A stretch of 64,000 bases of DNA from JAJECS01 sp965198185 (GCA_965198185.1 CBDAOU010000002.1:2006654-2070653); one strand, 5' to 3'. Counted from the stretch's first letter, positions 34,522 through 43,513 are shown. The notes: generated from the letters alone by a model not told the origin. Numbers and translations are program-made.

Positions 34522-35256
34522 TCACGAGACGGTGCGGCCGCCGTCGACCGGAATCACGGCGCCCGTCACGAAGTCGGTGCCCGCGACGAGGTAGAGAATC
34601 GTCTGGGCGATGTCTTCGGGGTGCCCGATGCGTCCGAGGGGCGTGGCTCGCTCCACCGCGCGAGTCGTCTCCTCGTCAAAGTCGGCCGGCATCAGAATAG
34701 GCCCCGGCGCCACGGCGTTCACCTGCACCTGGGGGGCGAGCTCCTTGGCCATGACGCGGGTGAGCGCCACGACGCCGCCCTTGGCGACGAAATAGGGGGC
34801 ATAGTTCACGTACGGGCGCTCCACCGCCCAGTCGGCGACGTTGACGATCTTGCCGCGCCCCTGCGCCTGCATGTGCTGCCCAAACAGCCAGCATCCAAGG
34901 TAAGGACCCTTGAGATTGACGGCGATGTTGCGGTCGAAATCCGCCTCGTCCAGCTCGGCGAAGGGCGTCGCGCCGTAGATGGACGCATTGTTGATGAGCA
35001 CCTCGACCGACTCGAATTCGTCGACCGCCGCGTCCAGGATTGCCTGCACGCCGGCGCGGGTCGACACATCGGCCTGGACGGCCAAGCTGCCCACGCCCTG
35101 CCCGCGGAATTCCGCGACCGCCGCGTCGGCTTCGCGCGCCGAGGTGCGGTAGTTCACCACGATGTTGGCGCCGCGCTCGGCCAGCCGCCCGGCGACGTGA
35201 CGTCCAACCCGGAGTGCGCCGCCGGTGACTACGACCGTGGCGCCTTGAAGATCCAT
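34522..35256 (-). CDS. Pteridine reductase/FolM-like short-chain dehydrogenase
   Basis: 244-residue SDR. The cofactor motif is VVVTGGALRVGRHVAG, the TGx3RxG variant specific to pteridine reductases, with an NYRTS segment suited to NADPH. The catalytic Ser of ordinary SDRs is replaced by Asp (KIVNVADWAVERP), and Tyr/Lys follow in YFVAKGG, the Asp-Tyr-Lys triad of PTR1/FolM. Start 35256 gives MDLQGATVVVTGG. Being in one operon with queD supports a pterin substrate. The physiological product (dihydromonapterin or biopterin type) is inferred, not shown. Confidence 0.85.
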   Translation of the reverse strand: MDLQGATVVVTGGALRVGRHVAGRLAERGANIVVNYRTSAREADAAVAEFRGQGVGSLAVQADVSTRAGVQAILDAAVDEFESVEVLINNASIYGATPFAELDEADFDRNIAVNLKGPYLGCWLFGQHMQAQGRGKIVNVADWAVERPYVNYAPYFVAKGGVVALTRVMAKELAPQVQVNAVAPGPILMPADFDEETTRAVERATPLGRIGHPEDIAQTILYLVAGTDFVTGAVIPVDGGRTVS

Positions 35257-35376
35257 GGACGACTCATTGGGGCGCAACCGCCGTGGTCACGCAAGGAGGC
35301 AGTGGGGTGGCCTCTAACCTAGCATGGGTTCCGCGCGGGTCGCCGTAGATTCACGCACACGCCGGGAGCAACCCGA

Positions 35377-36045
35377 ATGCCACGGACGCAGGCGGTGGCC
35401 GCATTGGTGAGCGGGCTCGACAGCGCGATCATGGCGGGGTTGCTGACGCGTGAGTTCGAGCGTGTCACGCCGCTGTTCGTGCGCGCCGGACTGAAGTGGG
35501 AAGACGCCGAGCGCGCCGCCCTGGAGCGGTATTTCGAGGCTCTCGGCGAACCAGCGGTGCAACCCCTCGTCGAGCTCGACCTTGGCGCGCGGTCGCTCTA
35601 CGGGCAGCACTGGAGCACCGGCGGCGAGGACGTGCCCGATGCCAGCCAGCCGGATGAGGATTGGTATCTGCCGGGACGCAACCTGTTGCTGCTCAGCACG
35701 GCGGCGACCTATGGCTCGATCCACGGCATTGCCAGCTTCGCCATCGGCATCCTGGCAAGCAATCCGTTTCCCGATGCCCGTCCGGCGTTCTTGCGCAGCC
35801 TCGAACAGTCGGCAAGCCTGGCGCTGGACGCGCCGATCCACGTCCTCACGCCGCTGGCCGGCATGCACAAGGCCGACGTGATTCGAGCCGGCGCGCATCT
35901 GCCCGTGCAGCACGCGCTGTCTTGCGCCGACCCGGTCGATGGCGGCCACTGCGGCGTGTGCGGCAAGTGCGGCGAACGCCGCCGCGGCTTCATCGACGCC
36001 GGGGAGGACGACCCCACCAGCTACGCGCAGCTCGGCCCGCTGTAG
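35377..36045 (+). CDS. queC: 7-cyano-7-deazaguanine synthase QueC, with shortened PP-loop
   Basis: 222 residues. QueC converts 7-carboxy-7-deazaguanine to preQ0 using ATP and ammonia. The C-terminal zinc site is intact: HALSCADPVDGGHCGVCGKC, then ERRRGFIDAGEDDPTSY. WYLPGRNLLLLSTAATYGS and PLAGMHKADVIRAG match the family. The ATP-binding PP-loop SGGxDS reads SGLDS (residues 12-16), one glycine short, which is unusual for an active enzyme. A GGGAG ribosome site precedes ATG 35377. It is divergent from the folM-queD pair and its last 25 bp overlap the convergent methyltransferase. Confidence 0.88.
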   Translation: MPRTQAVAALVSGLDSAIMAGLLTREFERVTPLFVRAGLKWEDAERAALERYFEALGEPAVQPLVELDLGARSLYGQHWSTGGEDVPDASQPDEDWYLPGRNLLLLSTAATYGSIHGIASFAIGILASNPFPDARPAFLRSLEQSASLALDAPIHVLTPLAGMHKADVIRAGAHLPVQHALSCADPVDGGHCGVCGKCGERRRGFIDAGEDDPTSYAQLGPL

Positions 36046-36827
36046 CCGGCGAGGGGGCGGGTGGCGGACCAGAGCTGCTTGATACCCGGACGGTCAACCT
36101 CCGGGAAGGGGTTGAAGGGCGTGCAATCGGCAAGCCCCAGTCCCGCCTGCGCCAGTCCCGCCCGGACCTCCCGGTCCTCGAACCACCGCGCCCGCAGCAC
36201 GGCATGGCCGCGCTCAGTGGGGCCGCCCGATCGGCGCTCGATGGTCACATGCATTTCCACCCAGGGCCCTTCGTCGTCCCAGACGTAGCGCCGATCGATG
36301 GTGAGTCCGGGGCCTCGGTCCGTGCCCGGCTCGCGCCACAGCGCCTCGAATCCGGTCCGTGTGTTCAGGTCGAAGACGAATGCCCCACCGGGACGCAGGT
36401 GCGCCGCGACGCGCTCGAAGGTCAGCGCCAGGTCGGCGGGACCGGCCAGGTGGTTGAGGGAGGCGTAGAGACACGTCACGGCGTCGACGGGCTTGGGCAG
36501 ATCGAACGAGCGCATGTCGCCATGCACAAGCGTCACGGGATAGCCGGCAGCCTCGGCCTTGGCCCGCGCGGCGGCGAGCATGCCCTGCGACAGGTCGAGA
36601 CCCGTAACCGCGACACCGCGCGCCGCCTGCAGCAGCGCGTGGGTGCCGGTGCCGCAGGCGAGGTCGATCAGGTTGCGGGGCGGACCGTCCAGCAGCTGCG
36701 CCAGCCGCTCGTCCACCTGCGGCGCGACGAGTTGCGCGTATTCAGCGCCGTAGGTCTGCTGCCACTGGTCGTAGACCGACGCGAACAGGGTGTAGCCATC
36801 CGCGCCGGGCACGGCATCCGCCTCCAC
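36021..36827 (-). CDS. SAM-dependent methyltransferase
   Basis: 268 residues from GTG 36827, just downstream of the preceding gene's stop. Class I Rossmann methyltransferase motifs: NLIDLACGTGTHALLQAARG (motif I), VTGLDLSQGMLAAARAKAE, VHGDMRSFDLPKPVDAVTCL, and LRPGGAFVFDLNT (post-III). The YDQWQQTYGAEYAQLVAP N-terminus resembles small-molecule methyltransferases of the UbiE/Methyltransf_25 type. The substrate is unknown. The convergent overlap with queC is 25 bp. Confidence 0.88.
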   Translation of the reverse strand: MEADAVPGADGYTLFASVYDQWQQTYGAEYAQLVAPQVDERLAQLLDGPPRNLIDLACGTGTHALLQAARGVAVTGLDLSQGMLAAARAKAEAAGYPVTLVHGDMRSFDLPKPVDAVTCLYASLNHLAGPADLALTFERVAAHLRPGGAFVFDLNTRTGFEALWREPGTDRGPGLTIDRRYVWDDEGPWVEMHVTIERRSGGPTERGHAVLRARWFEDREVRAGLAQAGLGLADCTPFNPFPEVDRPGIKQLWSATRPLAGYSGPSCA

Positions 36828-36834
36828 TACAGGG

Positions 36835-37380
36835 CTAGCTGTCGCGCAGCCACTCCGGCACCAGGCCCTGCGCCAGCGCGTCATCCCAGGCGACATGCGA
36901 CTCAGCCGCGTTCTCGCCGCTGACGTCCGCGGCAATGAGCTGCGGCGCCCGCACAGTGCCGTCGCGCACGGTCACGCGGCGGGCAACGATGGCCTCCTCG
37001 GCCCGCGTGGAAACGCCGGCGTCGATGTCTTCAGCTTCAATGCGGGCCCCGCGAACAATGCGCGCGCGCACCGACTTGACGCGTAGGAGCCCGATGACCT
37101 CGACCTCCTTCGACGTCGTCAGCGCCGTATGCGGGGCTTCGAGGCCTTCGCCCGCGACCGCCGCGTCGACGATGGTCGGGCCTTCAACGTTCAACTCGGT
37201 GCCCTCGATGACGATGGTGAATCCCGGAAAGATGATCGGGGTTTCGACACTGGTCACGTCCGCCGGAATGCGCAGCACCTGACGACCATCCACCTCTTCC
37301 ACCTGACACCCCGGCGGGACGACGGATCCGCGGGGAGAGCGCGCCGGCTTGACCTCGCGGTAGAACACATCCCCGGTCAT
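36835..37380 (-). CDS. Conserved-looking hypothetical protein, beta-rich
   Basis: 181 residues from ATG 37380 (MTGDVFYREVKPARSPRG). From about residue 45 on there is a regular alternation of short hydrophobic strands with polar turns (IPADVTSVETPIIFPGFTIV, then VEVIGLLRVKSVRARIVRG, then EEAIVARRVTVRDGTVRAPQ), reminiscent of a bactofilin-like or right-handed beta-helix pattern. There is no signal peptide and no catalytic motif. It is immediately upstream of the methyltransferase (8 bp) and may be cotranscribed. The function is not assigned. Confidence 0.6.
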   Translation of the reverse strand: MTGDVFYREVKPARSPRGSVVPPGCQVEEVDGRQVLRIPADVTSVETPIIFPGFTIVIEGTELNVEGPTIVDAAVAGEGLEAPHTALTTSKEVEVIGLLRVKSVRARIVRGARIEAEDIDAGVSTRAEEAIVARRVTVRDGTVRAPQLIAADVSGENAAESHVAWDDALAQGLVPEWLRDS

Positions 37381-37476
37381 GGGCGTTGACTCCTGCTCGT
37401 GGCGCGCGGCGCCGACATGGAACACGTGACGCGCATTGAGCATAGACGGGGCGTGCGCCGCGCTCCACTCCGCGCA

Positions 37477-38067
37477 TCACGCACGGTCGAGCCACTCGTC
37501 CACAAGCCGGGCCTGGGCATCGGCGGACAGACGGTAGTCACAGCCGGTCGCGGCGCGCTGGCGCGTAGTCTCGTGGAGGCAAATGGCAGCAGCCACGGAG
37601 AGGTTGAGGCTGCGAACCATGCCGACCGTGGCGATGCTCATGACCTGGTCGGCCGCCGCCAGCGCCTCGTCGGAAAGCCCGCGATGCTCGTTGCCGAATA
37701 GCAGGGCGAGTCGCGGCGCCGTGAGGTTGGCCGCCGCGAGTTCGCACCCGCGTGGAGGCGGTGCGGAAGCCACCAGCACGTGGCCTGACGCCCGCAGCGC
37801 GTCCAGGCACGCGGCGGTCGAGCGGTGCACCGTGAAGCTCAGCCACTTGTTCGCCGAGGCGGACGACGCCTTGCCGACGCGTCGCGGCTCGAACGGCGCC
37901 TCGTGCTCGAAGACCAGATGCACCTGCTGCACGCCGAACGCGTCGCAACTCCGAAACACGGCTTCCGCGTTGTGCGGATCGTGGATGTCCTCGAGCACGA
38001 TCGTCAGCCCGGCCTGCCGGGCAGCCGCCACGGACCGCAGGCGATCGATGCGGCGTGCGGTCGCCAT
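37477..38067 (-). CDS. trmH: tRNA (guanosine-2'-O-)-methyltransferase TrmH-like (SPOUT)
   Basis: 196 residues from ATG 38067. SpoU/TrmH motifs: 1, LEDIHDPHNAEAVFRSCDAF, with the catalytic Arg; 2, LALLFGNEHRGLSDEAL; and 3, GMVRSLNLSVAAAICLHE, forming the SAM-binding trefoil knot. The N-terminal RRIDRLRSVAAARQAGLTIV resembles the short TrmH extension that contacts tRNA for Gm18 formation, though a related SPOUT specificity cannot be excluded. An in-frame extension to 38142 overlaps the neighbouring gene and is rejected. Confidence 0.9.
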   Translation of the reverse strand: MATARRIDRLRSVAAARQAGLTIVLEDIHDPHNAEAVFRSCDAFGVQQVHLVFEHEAPFEPRRVGKASSASANKWLSFTVHRSTAACLDALRASGHVLVASAPPPRGCELAAANLTAPRLALLFGNEHRGLSDEALAAADQVMSIATVGMVRSLNLSVAAAICLHETTRQRAATGCDYRLSADAQARLVDEWLDRA

Positions 38068-38102
38068 CGCGTGCCTCCTCCGGCTGCCCGGTCGATGTCT
38101 CC

Positions 38103-39083
38103 CTAGGCTGTTGCCCCAAGCGCCGCGGGGTTGATGCACCACCGGGGCGCCTCGCCCGCCAGGACGCGGCGAATCTCCGCCGCCGCGTGCACGGCCATCC
38201 GCCGGTTGGACTCCACCGTCAGACCGGCGAAATGGGGCGACAGCAAGACGTTGGGCGCCTGGAGCAACGGACTCGATGCCGGCGGCTCCTGCGCGAAGAC
38301 GTCGATGGCCGCCCCGGCGATGCGTTCCTCCAAGAGCGCCTGGGCCAACGCGGCTTCGTCGACCACCGCGCCACGGCAGGTGTTGACGAGCACCGCCGTC
38401 GGCCGCATCGCCGCCAGTGCGTCGGAGTCGATCAGGTGCCGCGTAGCCGGCGTCAGGGGCACATGCAGCGACACCAGGTCGGCCTGCTCCAACAGCTCAA
38501 ACAACGTGGCCGCCAGCTCGATCCCCTCGTCCGCGACGTCTGCCGGCGTGAGATAGGGATCGAAGATCAGCCCCCGCATACCGAACCCATGCACGAGAGC
38601 ACGAACCACGCGCCGCCCGATCCGCCCCGCCCCAACGACGCCCGCCGTACGTCCCGCCAGCTCATACACCGGGACCGTCATGGCCGGCCGCCACTGGCCC
38701 GCGCTCACGATGGCGTCTTGGATCGCCAGGCGCTTGAATGCCGCCAGCGCCGCCGTCACGGCGTGTTCGGCCACCGCCGTGGCGTTGGCCTCGGAGGTGA
38801 CACTTACCGGAATACCGCGCGCCGTCGCGTGCCCCACGTCAATGGCATCCACCCCGACCCCGTGCTTCTGGATGTGGCGCAGGCGCGGCGCCGCGTCGAT
38901 GACGCGCGCCGTGATCGGCGCCACCCGCACCAGCATCGCGTCGACGCGCTCCACGTCCTCCATGATGGCGGTTTCGTCGGGGGCAGCGGGAGTGACGACC
39001 TGCGCGAACTCGCGCAAATGCTCGACCCCAGCGGCGTCGATCGTCTCGGTCACCATCACCGTCGGCCGGGCATCGCCGCTCAT
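38103..39083 (-). CDS. D-isomer-specific 2-hydroxyacid dehydrogenase
   Basis: 326 residues. The NAD-binding motif is AGVVGAGRIGRRVVRALVHG. The catalytic Arg is in VLVNTCRGAVVDEAAL, Glu in DVFAQEPPASSPLL and His in NVLLSPHFAGLTVESNRR, completing the family triad. GVGVDAIDVGHATARGIPV is the substrate-domain signature. It lacks the ACT domain of full-length SerA. D-3-phosphoglycerate-dehydrogenase-like activity is possible but the substrate is open. Its start codon overlaps the stop of the threonine-synthase-like gene (ATGA). Confidence 0.9.
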   Translation of the reverse strand: MSGDARPTVMVTETIDAAGVEHLREFAQVVTPAAPDETAIMEDVERVDAMLVRVAPITARVIDAAPRLRHIQKHGVGVDAIDVGHATARGIPVSVTSEANATAVAEHAVTAALAAFKRLAIQDAIVSAGQWRPAMTVPVYELAGRTAGVVGAGRIGRRVVRALVHGFGMRGLIFDPYLTPADVADEGIELAATLFELLEQADLVSLHVPLTPATRHLIDSDALAAMRPTAVLVNTCRGAVVDEAALAQALLEERIAGAAIDVFAQEPPASSPLLQAPNVLLSPHFAGLTVESNRRMAVHAAAEIRRVLAGEAPRWCINPAALGATA

Positions 39084-40285
39084 ACGGCGGTCTCACCGCT
39101 CGAATGCATGAGATCCGTGTATTTCAGCGCGTTTCCCGTGTTGAGCAACACGACGCTCGCGTCGCGCGCCAGGTCGCCGCGGTCGAGCAGGCGCCGCAGC
39201 GCCGGCAGCAGCGCGGCGCCTTCGGGGCAGGCGAAGACGCCGTCGCTCTCGGCAAGCTCCGACATGGCCGCGACCAACTCGTCGTCGCTAACGGCCACGG
39301 CCGTTCCGCCGGTCTCGCGGATGGCGCGCAGCACCAGGGCGTGCGCGAAGGGCAGCGGCACCCGCAGCCCGGGCGCGATCGTGTGCGCGTCGTCCACGCG
39401 CTCGGCCGTCGCCGCGCCCGCTTCCCACGCGTCCACAATGGACGCGCATCCGGCAGCCTGGACGGCGATCAGACGCGGCGGCGGACCCTTGAGCCAGCCC
39501 ATCTCGTCGAGCTCCCGCATGGCCTTCCAGATGCCGATGAGGCCCACGCCGCCGCCGGTGGGGTAGAGCACGGCATCCGGCGGTTTCCAGTCGAACGCTT
39601 CGGCGATCTCAAGCCCCATGGTCTTCTTGCCCTCCACGCGGTAGGGCTCGCGCATGGTGGACGCGTCAAACCAGCCGTGGCGCGCGGCGCGCTCCCCGAC
39701 GATGCGCGCGGCATCGCTGATGAGGCCGTCAACCTCGGTGACGTCGGCACCGTAGGCGGCGCATTCCGCCTTGATGGGAAGCGGCGTGTCAATCGGCATC
39801 ACGACGTGGATCGGCAGGCCGACGGCGGCGCTATAGGCCGCCCACGCGCTGCCAGCGTTGCCCGCGGTGGGGATGGCCAACTCGAGGGCGCCCAGGGCAG
39901 CGGCGGCGGCGACACCCACGGCAGCCCCACGGGCCTTGAAGGTGCCAGTCGGATTGGCCCCTTCGTCCTTGAGCCAGAGATTCGGCATCCCGAGTTTCAG
40001 GCCAACGCCTCGCATGGGCAGCAGCGGCGTATCGCCCGCGCCGAGATGGGGGCCACCCACCGCCACCGGCGGCAGCAGCTCGCGGAAGCGCCACAGGCCG
40101 CGGGGGCGGCGGGCCACGTCATCCGGCGTGATCGCCCGCGCGATGCGGCGCAGGTCGTAGCGCGCGAGCAGCGACTGGCCGCACGCCTGGCAGACCGTGT
40201 GAATCTGATGCGCGTCGTGCTCGCGATCGCACGCGCAGCACGACAGCGCCTCCAGGTAGTCATCCACTCGCGGCCTGCTTGACAC
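39080..40285 (-). CDS. Threonine synthase-like PLP enzyme
   Basis: 401 residues from GTG 40285 (GTG 40267 also possible). An N-terminal Cys-rich zinc-ribbon-like segment (LSCCACDREHD ... VCQACGQSLLA) precedes the fold-type II PLP domain. The PLP lysine is in GANPTGTFKARGAAVG, the phosphate-binding loop is PTGGGVGLIGIWKAM, and AIPTAGNAGSAWAAYSAAVG is the substrate loop (SxGN-like TAGNAG). The zinc-ribbon plus PLP design matches archaeal/Chloroflexi-type threonine synthases. With the 2-hydroxyacid dehydrogenase 4 bp overlapped, a non-housekeeping role in amino-acid breakdown is also possible. Confidence 0.85.
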   Translation of the reverse strand: MSSRPRVDDYLEALSCCACDREHDAHQIHTVCQACGQSLLARYDLRRIARAITPDDVARRPRGLWRFRELLPPVAVGGPHLGAGDTPLLPMRGVGLKLGMPNLWLKDEGANPTGTFKARGAAVGVAAAAALGALELAIPTAGNAGSAWAAYSAAVGLPIHVVMPIDTPLPIKAECAAYGADVTEVDGLISDAARIVGERAARHGWFDASTMREPYRVEGKKTMGLEIAEAFDWKPPDAVLYPTGGGVGLIGIWKAMRELDEMGWLKGPPPRLIAVQAAGCASIVDAWEAGAATAERVDDAHTIAPGLRVPLPFAHALVLRAIRETGGTAVAVSDDELVAAMSELAESDGVFACPEGAALLPALRRLLDRGDLARDASVVLLNTGNALKYTDLMHSSGETAV

Positions 40286-40441
40286 TGGTCCCCAAGGTCA
40301 CCTATTTCCAGCAGCCCGCGAGCCTATCGCACCGCGCCCAGGCCAATCCCAGGCGACTTCGGTCCACACCGCCGCGGGCCTACTAAACTTGGGGGTGGCG
40401 AGTCAACGTGCCGGCGCTGGCCGGCGTGAGGAGCACAGTCC

Positions 40442-41782
40442 CTGAGCACGCTATCGGTGGTGGGCACTGGCTACGTTGGGCTGACCGTTGGCGCGTGCTT
40501 CGCGGACGTCGGCCACGACGTGACGTGCCTGGACATCGACGAGGCGAAGATTGAGGCGCTGCGCGCTGGCCACGTGCCGATCTACGAGCCGGGTCTGGAG
40601 ACGCTGATTGATCGCGGCGTGCGCGCCGGTCGGCTGAAGTTCTCCACCGACTACGACGAGGCAGTCCCCGGTCGCGAGTTCATCTTCATCGCCGTCGATA
40701 CGCCGACCGGCGCGGCCGGTGAGGCCAGCTTGGCGGGCGTCGACGCAGCGGTGTCCTCCCTCGCGCCCCGCATGACGGCCGGGGCGACGATCGTCACCAA
40801 GAGCACCGTGCCGCTGGGCACGGGAGATTTGATCTCGCGCATCCTGCGGGAGCACGGGGCGGACGATTTTCCCGTCGTATCCAATCCCGAGTTCCAGCGC
40901 GAGGGCTCAGCCATCCAGGACTTTCTCAAGCCGGATCGGGTGGTGATCGGCTCGGGCGACGAAGGCGCCGCCCGGCGCGTGGCAGAGCTGTACCGGACGT
41001 TCGACTGTCCGATCATCATCACGGACCTTCGAACGGCCGAGATGATCAAATACGCCTCGAACGCCTTCCTGGCGACGCGCATCTCATTTATCAACGAGAT
41101 GGGCGCGATCTGCGAGGCCCTGGGCGCCGACGTCGAGGTCGTCGGGCACGGCATGGAGTTGGATCGTCGCGTCGGCCGCGGATACCTGAACGCCGGCATC
41201 GGGTGGGGCGGAAGCTGCTTCCCGAAGGACGTGCGCGCGCTCGAGCACATGGCGTTGGTCCACGGCTGCCACCCGCAGCTGCTGCGCGCGGTCATGGAGA
41301 TCAATCGCGACGCGCGGCATTCAGCCGTGCGCAAGCTGCGAGATGGACTGGGCGATCTGCGGGGCCGCACGGTTGCCGTGCTGGGCCTGTCATTCAAGCC
41401 GAACACCGACGACGTGCGCGACGCCCCGGCGGTGGACATCATTCACCTGCTCACGGGCGAGGGGGCCGAGGTGCGCGCCTACGATCCGGTCGCCGGACCG
41501 CGGGCGCAGGAGGCGCTCGGCGACCGGATGACGCTGACGGCTGCACCGCTCGAGGCGGCGCAGGGCGCGGACGCAGTGCTGATCACCACCGAGTGGAACG
41601 AGTTTCGGGAACTCGACTGGGCCGCGATGCGGGCGGCGATGCGCGGGAACGTGCTGGTGGACGGCCGCAACATGCACGATCCGGCGCGCATGGCCCAGCT
41701 TGGGTTCGCCTACTACGCCATGGGCCGCTCGCCCCGAGCGGCGGCCCACGAGACGATGGCCTCCGTGGCCAGCGGCGCGTAG
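40442..41782 (+). CDS. UDP-glucose/GDP-mannose 6-dehydrogenase family protein
   Basis: Nucleotide-sugar dehydrogenase, ~446 residues. The NAD motif begins right at the N-terminus (SVVGTGYVGLTVGACFADVG), the catalytic Cys is in GWGGSCFPKDVRAL, Lys in RTAEMIKYASNAFLA, and VLGLSFKPNTDDVRDAP marks the C-terminal domain. The frame's first standard start, GTG 40457, would remove most of the first beta strand. CTG at 40442 gives LSTLSVVGTGYVGL and is the only codon properly spaced from the GAGGAG at about 40428-40433. I therefore favour a CTG start. The product (UDP-glucuronate) feeds envelope polysaccharide synthesis. Confidence 0.9.
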   Translation: MSTLSVVGTGYVGLTVGACFADVGHDVTCLDIDEAKIEALRAGHVPIYEPGLETLIDRGVRAGRLKFSTDYDEAVPGREFIFIAVDTPTGAAGEASLAGVDAAVSSLAPRMTAGATIVTKSTVPLGTGDLISRILREHGADDFPVVSNPEFQREGSAIQDFLKPDRVVIGSGDEGAARRVAELYRTFDCPIIITDLRTAEMIKYASNAFLATRISFINEMGAICEALGADVEVVGHGMELDRRVGRGYLNAGIGWGGSCFPKDVRALEHMALVHGCHPQLLRAVMEINRDARHSAVRKLRDGLGDLRGRTVAVLGLSFKPNTDDVRDAPAVDIIHLLTGEGAEVRAYDPVAGPRAQEALGDRMTLTAAPLEAAQGADAVLITTEWNEFRELDWAAMRAAMRGNVLVDGRNMHDPARMAQLGFAYYAMGRSPRAAAHETMASVASGA

Positions 41783-41863
41783 GCGGCGATGCGTCGACGC
41801 CCGCTGCCGCCAGCCACACCCTCGCCTCCGACGCGCGCGGCGGTCCGTTAGGCCGGGCGGCGC

Positions 41864-42283
41864 ATGCAGGATTCCGACCGCTCGGTGGGACGCGGGAGCG
41901 AACTCTTCGTTGGAATGCTGGTGGTGGCCTTTCTGGTGTTCTTGCTGTGGTTCCTGCTGCTCCGCCCCGAAGACCCCGCCACGGCTGAACCCGTGCGGAC
42001 GCAGTCGCCGGTGGTGAGCCCGACGGCGATCATCGACGATGTCAACCGGGCCTTCGAAAACGTGATCGCGACCCCGACACCCAACCCCACCCCCACGGCG
42101 ACACCGGTGGCGCGACCCACGCCGACCCCAACGCCGTCCGTCTACACCGTGCAGGCCGGCGACACGCTGTCCGGCATCGCGGCACGATTTGGATTGACCG
42201 TGGACGAGCTCGTGCAAGCCAACCGGCTGGTAGACCCCGACAGCCTGCAGATCGGTCAGCAGATCACCATCCCGTCGGAATAG
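41864..42283 (+). CDS. Membrane-anchored LysM protein
   Basis: 139 residues. A single transmembrane helix (VGMLVVAFLVFLLWFLLL, about 16-33), with a short cytoplasmic N-terminus, is followed by a Thr/Pro linker (~70-92). A C-terminal LysM domain follows (VYTVQAGDTLSGIAARFGLT ... LQIGQQITIPS) that should bind peptidoglycan or another GlcNAc polymer outside the cell. It has no catalytic domain. It sits between the nucleotide-sugar dehydrogenase and an MFS transporter on the same strand. Confidence 0.9.
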   Translation: MQDSDRSVGRGSELFVGMLVVAFLVFLLWFLLLRPEDPATAEPVRTQSPVVSPTAIIDDVNRAFENVIATPTPNPTPTATPVARPTPTPTPSVYTVQAGDTLSGIAARFGLTVDELVQANRLVDPDSLQIGQQITIPSE

Positions 42284-42308
42284 CCGCTCGCATACAACCC
42301 ATCGAGTG

Positions 42309-43475
42309 ATGCGCGCAACGCCACACACGCACCGCGCCCTCGCCATCGCCGCCCACGTGCTGTTTTGGATGTCGCTCTACGTCTACGTGCCCGTGCTGCC
42401 GACGTATGCGCGCGACCTCGGGGCCTCGCTGGGAATGGTTGGACTGGTCATAGGCGCGTACGGCCTGACGCAGCTCGTGCTGCGCATTCCGATTGGGATC
42501 TGGTCGGACCGCGTGGCGCGCCGCAAGCCGTTCCTGATCGGCGGCATGCTGGCCAATGCGGCGGGGGCAGCCGCGCTGGCGCTGTCGCCCGTGGCCTGGC
42601 TGCTGGTCGTCGGGCGGGCGGTCACCGGCGTGGGCGCGTCGACGTTCGTGATCGCGTCGGTGCATTTGGCGGAGTTCTTTCCCAGCCGGACGGTGGCCCG
42701 TGCGACCGGCATCGCCGTGGGACTGAGCGCGGCCAGTCAGGTCGTGATCATGCTGATCGGCGGCGCGGTGGCCGAAGCCAGCGCGGTTGCCACAACGTTC
42801 TGGGTTGCCGTCGGGCTCGGATTGGTCGGGGCGGTGGTGCTGCTGCCGCTGCCAGACCACGCCCGCCCCCCGCGGGAACAGCCGCCGCAAGTGCAAGCGT
42901 TGGCACGCGCCGGCACGCAACGCAGCACCCTGGTGGCCGCGGCGCTCGCCGCCCTGCTGCAATTCGCGCAATTCGGCCTCACGTTCGCCTTCGTTCCGCT
43001 CTGGGCCGATTCGCTCGGCGCGAGCAACTTCGACCTGGGGTTGCTCGCGACCGTCGCCATCACGGCCAATGGCCTGGGCGCACTGGTGCTGGTCGGCGCC
43101 GGGGCGCGGCTGAACGGCCGTCTGGCCACCGTCTTCGGGTTTGGCCTGACGGCGGTTTCGAGTCTTCTGATTCCGATCTTGCCGAATCTGGCGGTGCTCA
43201 CGATCGTGCAGGGGATCGGGGGATTCGGTCGCGGGCTCGTGTTCCCGGCGCTCATGGCGCACAGCATCGAGCGCGCGGCTCCGGCCGAACGCGCCACGGC
43301 GATGGGCGTATTTCAGGGGGTCTATGCGCTGGGCATGTTTCTCGGCCCGGTGAGCGCGGGCGTGCTGGGCGAGTGGCTGGGGCTGGAGCGCGTCTTCCTG
43401 CTGATCGGGGCGCTGATGGTCCTGGGAGCGCTGGCGGCGGCCCGATACGTTGCCCATGGCGACGACCGGTTGTAG
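42309..43475 (+). CDS. Major facilitator superfamily transporter
   Basis: 388 residues with about 12 predicted transmembrane helices. The MFS loop 2-3 signature is present as PIGIWSDRVARRKPFLIGG, and a symmetrical region appears in the second half (GAGARLNGRLATVFGFG). A central cytoplasmic loop near residue 190 (DHARPPREQPPQVQAL) separates the two six-helix halves. The substrate is unknown; the sequence type resembles drug or sugar-efflux permeases. GTG 42306 directly precedes the ATG and could also be used. Confidence 0.9.
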   Translation: MRATPHTHRALAIAAHVLFWMSLYVYVPVLPTYARDLGASLGMVGLVIGAYGLTQLVLRIPIGIWSDRVARRKPFLIGGMLANAAGAAALALSPVAWLLVVGRAVTGVGASTFVIASVHLAEFFPSRTVARATGIAVGLSAASQVVIMLIGGAVAEASAVATTFWVAVGLGLVGAVVLLPLPDHARPPREQPPQVQALARAGTQRSTLVAAALAALLQFAQFGLTFAFVPLWADSLGASNFDLGLLATVAITANGLGALVLVGAGARLNGRLATVFGFGLTAVSSLLIPILPNLAVLTIVQGIGGFGRGLVFPALMAHSIERAAPAERATAMGVFQGVYALGMFLGPVSAGVLGEWLGLERVFLLIGALMVLGALAAARYVAHGDDRL

Positions 43476-43513
43476 GAACAATATCGGTCAATGTGCGGCG
43501 TCGTAGAAGGGGA

